Part shown: positions 57,819 through 64,000 of the stretch, piece by piece
Layout of the letters: every line of letters starts with the position of its first letter
How positions within the stretch are numbered: position 1 is the stretch's first letter
Source of the DNA: a bacterium
GTDB lineage: Bacteria; Myxococcota; UBA727; JAUIJE01
NCBI GenBank assembly: GCA_030431455.1
Contig: JAUIJE010000017.1
Span: 1-64,000 of the forward strand
Direction of reading: 5' to 3'
DNA length: 64,000 bases
Made by a program: the position numbers and the translations under genes
Notes under the pieces: model-generated
The model's database searches: none
Told to the model about the DNA's origin: nothing
What the model saw: the letters and a program-made list of their open reading frames with translations, nothing else

Positions 57819-59855
57819 TTAGCGTCGACGGCGGCGCCGGGCAAACAGCAGCAGGCCCAGGAGCCCGCCCACCGAACTCGCGTCGGCCTGGGCACATCCG
57901 CCGTTGAGCTGCGCGTCACCGGCGGCGTTGGATTCGGGGGCGTCGTCGGCGGGACCGACATCACCCGGCGGGGCACCGGGGTCCTTGTCGTCGTCCGCGG
58001 GGGCGGTGGGGCCACCCGGCAAAGGCGCCCCGAGGTCCGGGGGGCCATCGACCACGCCCGGGTCGGGCTCGGGCTCGGCCGGGGACGGCTCCGGCTCACC
58101 CGGGGTCGGCTCCGGCTCACCCGGGGTCGGCTCCGGCTCGGTCACGGCGGTGTCGCACGCCACCGACAATGAATAGGCACCCGCGGCCGCTTCCCAGGGC
58201 TGGACCGCGATGCCGAGAATGTCGGCGGGGGCGGTGAGGCTGACCGATTCTTGGCCGGTGGGGGTTTGGCTCCCGCCGATCACGTCATCGTTGGTGCCGC
58301 CGGTGGTGAGGTAGAGGTCGAAGTCCTGGTCCGCACCGTCGATGGTGACGGTGATGTCATTGCCCGCGCCCACGTCGACCCGGAACCAATCGATGTCGCC
58401 CCCGGCGAGCACCAAGTCTTCGGTCTGGCCGCAGCCGATGAGGGGGGCGCCGTTGAACGCGTTGTTGGGCTCAAAGCCGTCGTCTCCGATGGGGGTCGGC
58501 TCGGGTTCGGGCACCGGCTCGGGTTCGGGCACCACGCCCCCCACCGTGTCGAGGGTCGCGGCCAGCAGGGCGTCGAGCTGCAGGGACACCTTGGTGTCGC
58601 AGCCGTTGCAGGGCACGCCGGTGCCGGCGAGGAGCCCGTTGATGTCGGCCCGGGTGAGGTTGGGGTTGATCGCCTGCATCAGGCTGATGGCTCCAGTGAC
58701 ATGGGGGGCGGCCATCGACGTGCCCTGGTACCACGCGTAGTCGCTGTTGCCCGGTCCCAGGGCGGAGAGCACGCCTTGGTTCTGGTTGCTCAGCTGGTCG
58801 CCCCCGGGGGCGACGATCTCCACCGAGGTGCCGAAGTTCGAAAAGCTCGACAGCGGCCGGCTCGCGCCCGGGCCATGGGCGGCGACGGTGATGACCCCGC
58901 TGCAGTTGCCCGGCGAGCCCACCGGGCCCGCGTCGTTGCCGGCCGCGGCCACGAACATCACGTTCTGGCCGTTGATGAAGTCGATGGTGTCTTGTTCAAA
59001 GCCACTGCATCCGCCGGGTCCCCCGAGGGAGAGGTTCATCACGCTCACGCGGTCTTCGACCGGGAGGTTGGGCACGCCGTTGATCGAGGCCCCCGCGAGC
59101 CAGGCCGAGCCCTCCATGATGTCGACGAGGTTGCCCCCGCAGCGCCCCAGCGCGCGCACGGTGACCAGACCCGCGGCCCAGTTGAGCCCGGCGATGCCGT
59201 CGCCGTTGTTGGCCTCCGCGAGGATCGTGCCCGCCACGTGGGTGCCGTGAAACGAGTCGCCCTGAAACCCAAAGCCACAGTCCGCGCCGTCTCCCGAATC
59301 AAAATACTCGGCGTCGCGGCCGTTGCCGTCGGCGGCCTGGTTGGCGTTGTCGATGAAGTCGTAGCCGTTGACGTCCCGGGCCGCGAGCTCTTCGTGGGTG
59401 CGGATGGTGCCGGTGTCGACGACGCCGACGCGTTGGGCCGACGTCCCAGTGGTGATGTCCCAGGCCGCGGCCGCGTTGATCACGTCCAGGTGCCACATCT
59501 GGTCAAATCCAGGATCATTGGGCACAGCGTAGGCCCGGTACCACCGGTTGTCGGTGGCGTCGCGCACCGCCGGGTCTTGGGCGATGGCGTGCACCGCGTC
59601 GAGGGTGCGGGCCTCATCCAGCGCGGGCTGCCCCGGCAAGGACACGTCGTAGATCGACCAGCCGAGCAACGACGGCCGCTGCTCGACGAGGCGGAAGCCG
59701 GTGCGGGCTTCGATGTCCCGCAGCGCGTCGGCCGCGTCGAGGCCCGCGGAGAGCTTGACCAAGGCCACGCCCGGCACCCGATCTTGGGGGGCGGCCCAGG
59801 AGATGTTCGCGGCCAGCAGCGTGGTCAGGACCAACATGCGCGCAGCGATCATCAT
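57819..59855 (-). CDS. Secreted subtilisin-family protease with MYXO-CTERM-like tail
   Basis: The 678-residue protease from ATG 59855 has a signal peptide (MLVLTTLLAANISWAAP) and an inhibitor-I9-like propeptide (~25-110). The S8 catalytic domain has Asp147 (GVVDTGTIRTHEEL), His203 (SFHGTHVAGTI), oxyanion Asn307 (AAAGNDAG) and Ser380 (QGTSMAAPHVTG). A PPC-type domain follows (DWFRVDVGAGNDITVTIDG). The C-terminus has Pro/Glu repeats, a Cys-containing segment (LNGGCAQAD), a hydrophobic stretch (VGGLLGLLLFA) and a poly-Arg end. That is the MYXO-CTERM-type sorting signal described in Myxococcota, where the tail is processed and the protein retained at the surface. Confidence 0.9.
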   Translation of the reverse strand: MMIAARMLVLTTLLAANISWAAPQDRVPGVALVKLSAGLDAADALRDIEARTGFRLVEQRPSLLGWSIYDVSLPGQPALDEARTLDAVHAIAQDPAVRDATDNRWYRAYAVPNDPGFDQMWHLDVINAAAAWDITTGTSAQRVGVVDTGTIRTHEELAARDVNGYDFIDNANQAADGNGRDAEYFDSGDGADCGFGFQGDSFHGTHVAGTILAEANNGDGIAGLNWAAGLVTVRALGRCGGNLVDIMEGSAWLAGASINGVPNLPVEDRVSVMNLSLGGPGGCSGFEQDTIDFINGQNVMFVAAAGNDAGPVGSPGNCSGVITVAAHGPGASRPLSSFSNFGTSVEIVAPGGDQLSNQNQGVLSALGPGNSDYAWYQGTSMAAPHVTGAISLMQAINPNLTRADINGLLAGTGVPCNGCDTKVSLQLDALLAATLDTVGGVVPEPEPVPEPEPTPIGDDGFEPNNAFNGAPLIGCGQTEDLVLAGGDIDWFRVDVGAGNDITVTIDGADQDFDLYLTTGGTNDDVIGGSQTPTGQESVSLTAPADILGIAVQPWEAAAGAYSLSVACDTAVTEPEPTPGEPEPTPGEPEPSPAEPEPDPGVVDGPPDLGAPLPGGPTAPADDDKDPGAPPGDVGPADDAPESNAAGDAQLNGGCAQADASSVGGLLGLLLFARRRRRR
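58069..58146. repeat. Tandem repeat encoding EPEPTPG units
   Basis: Three to four 21-bp units, coding for EPEPTPG-like repeats, form the linker between the subtilase PPC domain and its C-terminal sorting tail. On the plus strand they read as GGCTCCGGCTCACCCGGGGTC with small changes. Confidence 0.7.
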
Positions 59856-60087
59856 CGGAACGTCCTTTCGTTGCCGGGTACGAACCAAAAACCGCGCCAG
59901 GACGCCGTCTCGCTCCGCCGCATGGGCATGCGGGGGAGCGTGGGGGACTGTCCGAGCAACGCGGTTCATGGGGGAGATGGTCCCACCCAGCGAGGGCCGT
60001 TGACCTCGGCTGATCCGCGGGGTCGGACGATCGACCGAAGGGCTATGTAGGCGACGGTGTTACCTAATTGGGCGACGGAGGCTGACG

Positions 60088-61398
60088 ATGGGGATGCGCG
60101 CGGCGGACAGACGACGGAACGAGCCCTTTCGGCACCTGCTCGAGAGCGTCAAAGCCCTCGAGGAGGACCGGTCGATCCCCCTGCCGGTGTTGTTCGAGGC
60201 GGGCCAGCGCCCCGCGCCCACCCCCACACCGCCGCCCGGCGCCGCCTTCGCCGACGATGACGAAGACGAGACGGTGGCCGACCTCAATCCCCACCCCGAG
60301 GTGGTGCGGGCCAACCTCCTCGCCACCCACTCCTCCGCCCCGCCCCGCTCCGCCTCCACCGCCAGCGCCCGGCCGCCGGCGCCCGCCGACGTCACCCACG
60401 CCTCCGATGAGCGTTCCATTGACATTGGCGCGGGCGAACAGCGCCTGCTCCGCGCCCCCACCCTGCCCGGCGGCGGCTTCGACATCTCACTGTCGGACCT
60501 CGACGAGGAGGTGCTCGCGGATGTCGCCGACGACGTCGCCGTGGACCTCGACGAGCTGCCCCGGTTGCCCACCGCCGACGAAGAAACCGACCGGCGCCTG
60601 CCCGCGTACGCCCCCCCCGCGACGACCCCGACGTTTGTGAGCGCGGACTTCGCGTCCTCGACCGGCGACGGCATCCTCACCCAGCTCGCCGAGGCCCGGG
60701 CCGGGGCGGCCTCGGATGGGCTCAGCGCCATCCCGAGCCTGCAACCCCTGACCACCCGTGGACCGCGCGGCGCCCTCGCGGTAAGCCAGGGCATGTCGAC
60801 CCGCATCTGGCAAAAGAACGCCACCCCCGACGTGGACGAGGACCAGCTCGACAACACCGCGACGTTCGACGCGCTGTTGGACGGCCCCGATGCGTGGTTC
60901 GACCTGCCCTCGGATGAGCCGCTCCACGCTGCCCCCGCCGAGCGCATCGAAGCCCCCTTCACCCCGCCCCCCGACGAGCTCGAGGCCCCCTTCACCCCGC
61001 CCCCCGAGGCGGAGTCGCCGCTGCACGTCGTGGCCGCGGGCAAGGTCGAAGCGCCGTTCGAGACGTTGCCGGTCGTCCAAGGGACCCCCGTTCGCCCCTT
61101 GCCGTCTCGGGCCCGGGGCACCCCGGTGAAGACCCACCCCGGCCTGCGGGCCCCCGGTCTCGGGGCCGCCCCCCGCCGGAGCGAAGCCCCCGCCCAACGC
61201 GCGGCCCGCCCCCACCAAGGCCAGCTCAAGGTCGTGGCCCGCAAAAACCTCGGCGCGGAGTTTTATGAGCGCGCGGTGGCCCACGTCGCCCGCGGCGAAT
61301 ACGCCGACGCGTTGGCGCGCCTCGCCGCCGCCCACAACCTCGAGCCCGACAACACCCGCTACACCCTGTTGATCGAAGACATCAAGCGCAAGCTCTAG
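60088..61398 (+). CDS. Hypothetical protein with TPR-like C-terminus
   Basis: The 436-residue protein starts at ATG 60088 with GGAGG seven bases upstream. Most of it is low-complexity, rich in Pro, Ala, Asp and Thr (APTPTPPPGAAF, IEAPFTPPPDELEAPFTPPP), with a repeat APFTPPP. Short acidic segments (FDISLSDLDEEVLADVADD) may bind partners. The C-terminal ~60 residues (KNLGAEFYERAVAHVARGEY, ADALARLAAAHNLEPDN) form one or two TPR-like helices. No enzymatic motif. Convergent with purB, 6 bp between stops. The 232-bp region before it (59856-60087) holds the divergent subtilase promoter but no other feature that I could name. Confidence 0.65.
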   Translation: MGMRAADRRRNEPFRHLLESVKALEEDRSIPLPVLFEAGQRPAPTPTPPPGAAFADDDEDETVADLNPHPEVVRANLLATHSSAPPRSASTASARPPAPADVTHASDERSIDIGAGEQRLLRAPTLPGGGFDISLSDLDEEVLADVADDVAVDLDELPRLPTADEETDRRLPAYAPPATTPTFVSADFASSTGDGILTQLAEARAGAASDGLSAIPSLQPLTTRGPRGALAVSQGMSTRIWQKNATPDVDEDQLDNTATFDALLDGPDAWFDLPSDEPLHAAPAERIEAPFTPPPDELEAPFTPPPEAESPLHVVAAGKVEAPFETLPVVQGTPVRPLPSRARGTPVKTHPGLRAPGLGAAPRRSEAPAQRAARPHQGQLKVVARKNLGAEFYERAVAHVARGEYADALARLAAAHNLEPDNTRYTLLIEDIKRKL

Positions 61399-61404
61399 CG
61401 CGCA

Positions 61405-62724
61405 TCACCCGCGCGGGCCCATCACCCGGGCAAAGATGGTGTCGACGTGGCGCACGTGGTGGGCGACGTCGAACAGCTCGGTCAGCCGCGCCTCGTCGAG
61501 CCGCGCGGTGACCTCGGGCTCCTGCTGCAGGGCCTCGAAGAAGCTCACCCCCGCTTCGTCGCGCGAGCGCATCGCCGCGCGTTGGACCCACCCGTAGGCG
61601 GTCTGGCGCAACACCCCGGTCTCGACCAGCGCGAGCAGCACCCCCTCGGAGAACACCAGCCCCCCGGCCGCGTCCAAATGCTGTTGCATGCGGGCTTTGT
61701 CGACGACCAGGCCCTCGATCACCCGCTGGCAACGGTCGAGGGCGAAGCCGAGCAGACCGGTGGCGTCGGGCCCGATGATGCGTTCGACGCTGGAGTGGGA
61801 GATGTCCCGCTCGTGCCAGAGGGCTTGGTTTTCGAACGCGGTGGCCGCGTAGCCCCGGACCAACCGGCAGAGCCCGGTGAGGTTCTCGGTGAGGATGGGG
61901 TTCTTTTTGTGGGGCATGGCCGAGCTGCCGCGTTGTCCTTTGCCGAAGGGCTCGAACGCCTCGGCGACCTCGCTGCGCATCAAGTGGCGCACCTCGACGG
62001 AGAACCGCTCCAGGGTGCCGGCCACGACGGCCAAGGCCGCGAAAAACGCCGCGTGCCGATCCCGGGGCACGACCTGCGTCGACACCGGCTCGGGGGTGAG
62101 CGAGAGGCTGGCCATGACCTCGTCCTCGACGTCCGGGGGGATGTTCCCGAAGTTGCCCACCGCCCCGGACAGCTTGCCCACCCGGACCTCGCCCACCGCG
62201 GTCTCGAGACGGGCGATGTCGCGGTCGAGCTCGGCCACGTAGGTGAGCAACTTGAGGCCGAAGGTGGTCGGCTCCGCGGCCTGCCCGTGGGTGCGGCCCA
62301 GGCACGGGGTGTGGCGGTGCTCGTCGGCCCGCCGGGCGAACGCCTCCCGCAATGTCTTTGTGCGCTCGACGAGCAGGTCACCGGCCCGGGCCAAAATGTG
62401 CGCGAACGCGGTATCCACCACGTCGGACGAGGTCATGCCAAAGTGCACCGCCTTGGACGCGTCCCCGATCTGTTCTTCCAGGGCGGACAAAAACGCGATC
62501 ACGTCGTGGCGCGTGGTCTCTTCGATCTCCACCGCCCGCGCCGCGAACGCGGTCCAGTCGATGGCCGCGGCCTTCTTTTCGATGGTGTCCGCGGTCCCGG
62601 CCGCGAACCGGCCACGACCTTCCCAGGCCCGCACCGCGGCGAGCTCGACCAAGAACCAGGTGCGCAGCTTCTCCTCGTCGGACCACAGGGCGGCAAAATC
62701 GGCGGGCTGGTAGCGCGGAATCAC
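61405..62724 (-). CDS. purB: Adenylosuccinate lyase
   Basis: PurB acts twice in purine synthesis, releasing fumarate from SAICAR and from adenylosuccinate. The 439-residue protein from GTG 62724 (GGAGGAG just upstream) has FGMTSSDVVDTAFAHIL, TPCLGRTHGQAAEPTTFG (catalytic His region), and the superfamily signature GSSAMPHKKNP (around residue 255). The length matches the bacterial family (about 430-460). Its GTG overlaps the stop of the MBL-fold gene upstream by 4 bp. A loose iterated motif lies at 62350. Confidence 0.96.
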   Translation of the reverse strand: MIPRYQPADFAALWSDEEKLRTWFLVELAAVRAWEGRGRFAAGTADTIEKKAAAIDWTAFAARAVEIEETTRHDVIAFLSALEEQIGDASKAVHFGMTSSDVVDTAFAHILARAGDLLVERTKTLREAFARRADEHRHTPCLGRTHGQAAEPTTFGLKLLTYVAELDRDIARLETAVGEVRVGKLSGAVGNFGNIPPDVEDEVMASLSLTPEPVSTQVVPRDRHAAFFAALAVVAGTLERFSVEVRHLMRSEVAEAFEPFGKGQRGSSAMPHKKNPILTENLTGLCRLVRGYAATAFENQALWHERDISHSSVERIIGPDATGLLGFALDRCQRVIEGLVVDKARMQQHLDAAGGLVFSEGVLLALVETGVLRQTAYGWVQRAAMRSRDEAGVSFFEALQQEPEVTARLDEARLTELFDVAHHVRHVDTIFARVMGPRG

Positions 62725-63632
62725 GGCTCTCCTCCAAACAGCGAAAGTTGTCGCGACACCGCCAGCGCCCGGTGCTCCGACTTGCGCCGTCGCTGCTCCC
62801 GGAGCGCGCGGGTGATGGCTTCGGTCTTGGGGGTGCGCGAGAACGTGCGCCGGGCGTGCCCCGGGGGGGCCACCCGCAGCCACCCGGTGGGATGGTGTTG
62901 GGGGGCGACGGCGACCTCGACGTCCCGGCCCTCGACCGCGCGGTGGGCGGCGTCGAGGGCGAGCGCGGGGGTGTTGTTCACCTCGGACAGGTGGGCGAGC
63001 AGGACCTTGCGCAGCCCCGGCCGCGCCGCCGCGCGCAGCAAACGGCCCGCGTCGACGTTGGAGATGTGACCGTACTTGGACAGCACCCGGCGCTTGAGCC
63101 GCGGGGGGTAGGGCCCGTCCTGTAACATTTGCACGTCGTGGTTGAACTCGAGCACGAGGCTGTCGCAGGTGGACAGCGCGTCCGCGAGCCGGCGGTTGAC
63201 CACCCCGAGGTCGGTGCAATAGCCGAGGCGATGGTGGCCATCGTCGACGAGAAAGCCCACGCTCCCGGGCGCATCGTGGGGGGTGGGGAAGGTCGTGACC
63301 CACACGTCGCCGACCTGGATCTGGCCGTCCTCGTCGAGGGGGGCGTGATTCTGGATGCCGCCGGCCCGGGCCATCATCCGCGCGGTCTTCTCCGTGCAGT
63401 AGGTCAGCTGGCGCATCGCCCCCGCGAGCTTGTTGGCCGACCGGATGTGGTCGGCGTGCCCATGGGTGATGCACAGGGCGGTCAGGTCGGACAGACCTAC
63501 GTCCAAGCTCTTCAACCGGTCCCGGGTCTGCTTGGCGGTGAGGCCACAGTCGAGCAACAACCGGGTCGAACCCGCCTCGACGAGGACCGCGTTCCCTTTG
63601 CTCCCGCTGCCCAGAACCGCAAACCGAAACAT
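62721..63632 (-). CDS. YycJ/WalJ-type MBL-fold hydrolase
   Basis: The 303-residue protein from ATG 63632 has the MBL metal site CITHGHADH (His57, His59, Asp61, His62). FRFAVLGSGSKGNAVLVEAG and LLLDCGLTAK give the N-terminal strand pattern, and VLEFNHDVQMLQDGPYPPRLKRRV the family-typical loop. VLLAHLSEVNNTP supplies a distal His. WalJ/YycJ proteins are 5'-3' exonuclease-like or nuclease-related MBL hydrolases linked to DNA metabolism or cell-wall control in Firmicutes; the role here is not known. The stop overlaps the purB GTG by 4 bp (GTGA), so both are translated together. A basic C-terminus (RTPKTEAITRALREQRRRK) may contact nucleic acid. Confidence 0.88.
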   Translation of the reverse strand: MFRFAVLGSGSKGNAVLVEAGSTRLLLDCGLTAKQTRDRLKSLDVGLSDLTALCITHGHADHIRSANKLAGAMRQLTYCTEKTARMMARAGGIQNHAPLDEDGQIQVGDVWVTTFPTPHDAPGSVGFLVDDGHHRLGYCTDLGVVNRRLADALSTCDSLVLEFNHDVQMLQDGPYPPRLKRRVLSKYGHISNVDAGRLLRAAARPGLRKVLLAHLSEVNNTPALALDAAHRAVEGRDVEVAVAPQHHPTGWLRVAPPGHARRTFSRTPKTEAITRALREQRRRKSEHRALAVSRQLSLFGGEP

Positions 63633-63742
63633 CGCGGCCCGGTTACCATGTGCGGTTCGCGTCGAGAAGCTGGCATTGCACCCGCCGGGGCCCGCCCCCT
63701 CGACGAGCACCGGGTGCGGTACCGCACGGTGGTGCGCAAAAC

Positions 63743-64000
63743 CTAACGGAACACTTTGACTGTCAGGCCCTTGTCCGCGGCATAGCTCATGACTTGCCCG
63801 GCCATGGCCTCGCCCAGGCCCAGCTTGTCCGCCGCGCTCTGGGAATACGCGAGCTCGACCCCGTCCGGCTCGACGCTGCCGAGCTTTTCGATCTGGACGT
63901 CCCCGTCGAGCACCTGGTTGGTCATCTTGCCCACTTGGCGACCGACCTCGGCGTAGTCCACCCCGAAGGCCAGCAGCGCGCCCCGCTCGACGAAGCGCGC
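63743..64000 (-). CDS. ABC transporter substrate-binding protein, C-terminal end (partial)
   Basis: The last 86 codons of a minus-strand gene that continues past the right edge. The visible end, with ARFVERGALLAFGVDYAEVG, GRQVGKMTNQVLDGD and EKLGSVEPDGVELAYSQSAA, matches the C-terminal lobe of the TrpX-like/PF04392 ABC-transporter substrate-binding proteins. The typical conserved Gly-Val-Asp-Tyr-x-x-x-Gly and Ile/Val-Asn-like segment near the end are present. These bind amino acids or other small solutes in the periplasm. The N-terminus, signal peptide and permease genes are outside the window. Confidence 0.75.
   Translation of the reverse strand, partial: ARFVERGALLAFGVDYAEVGRQVGKMTNQVLDGDVQIEKLGSVEPDGVELAYSQSAADKLGLGEAMAGQVMSYAADKGLTVKVFR

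Overview
The window is a contiguous piece of a very GC-rich chromosome (roughly 70 % G+C by eye) from a Gram-negative, outer-membrane bacterium. It carries lipid A genes (lpxD, fabZ, skp), many lipoproteins with clear lipoboxes, and protein types common in Myxococcota and related former Deltaproteobacteria: an AgmX/PglI-type C-terminal domain, tandem cyclic-nucleotide-binding proteins, REC-HDOD proteins, many WxxD-free 'choice-of-anchor' and beta-helix exported proteins, and a MYXO-CTERM-like tail on a subtilase. That placement is an inference from gene content. No prophage, insertion sequence, CRISPR array, tRNA or rRNA was seen. Housekeeping genes (tuf, guaB, speA, pyk, tyrS, zapA, fau, purB) are interspersed with poorly characterised, family-specific genes.

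Layout. 1-3.7 kb: 5' end of tuf, an AgmX-like protein and a secreted beta-helix protein. 3.7-13.6 kb: guaB, exported proteins of unknown role, a SpoIVB(S55)-like protease translationally coupled to a secreted propeller-like protein, and speA. 13.5-20.2 kb: a signalling block with a PAS histidine kinase on the minus strand and, divergently, a five-gene overlapping operon of receiver, FIST sensor, histidine kinase, REC-HDOD and REC-plus-degenerate-HD-GYP. 20.2-27.4 kb: a dolichol-phosphate-mannose-synthase-like glycosyltransferase, a membrane protein, fabZ-lpxD-skp, pyk with a strong upstream terminator, and a zinc-ribbon membrane protein. 27.5-34.1 kb: HYDIN-like lipoprotein, DMT transporter, TPR protein with Lys/Gly repeats, the zapA - probable 6S RNA - fau locus and tyrS. 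34.1-46 kb: a PHP-domain lipoprotein, several alpha/beta hydrolases, a TPR protein with two cNMP-binding domains, a decayed metallo-beta-lactamase-fold protein, a DUF2914-type membrane protein, and an M14 peptidase - FHA - aspartoacylase-family cluster. 46.2-50.1 kb: a tightly coupled MinD/ParA-like ATPase - PilZ - CoxE-like VWA - SUMF1-like lipoprotein operon, with a divergent cNMP-binding protein. 50.1-64 kb: a metzincin lipoprotein, a Roadblock-like protein, a two-gene HSP90-like/transglutaminase module, a DUF255 thioredoxin-domain lipoprotein, a subtilase, a TPR-like protein, purB, a YycJ-type hydrolase and the end of an ABC substrate-binding protein.

Two observations stand out. First, a non-palindromic motif, CAATGnnnnTGCA (reverse TGCAnnnnCATTG), recurs far more often than base composition predicts: nine exact copies and about 35 copies of the shorter CAATGnnnnTG form by hand count. 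Nearly all lie inside genes, where they force rare codons with no shared peptide. It behaves like an iterated DNA signal (uptake, recombination, segregation or modification type) that I do not recognise. Second, genes at 51852-55999 encode a predicted transmembrane protein with an intact HSP90-like ATPase on one side of the membrane and an intact transglutaminase-like domain on the other, overlapping a gene for a protein whose N-terminus looks like a degenerate copy of the same ATPase fold.
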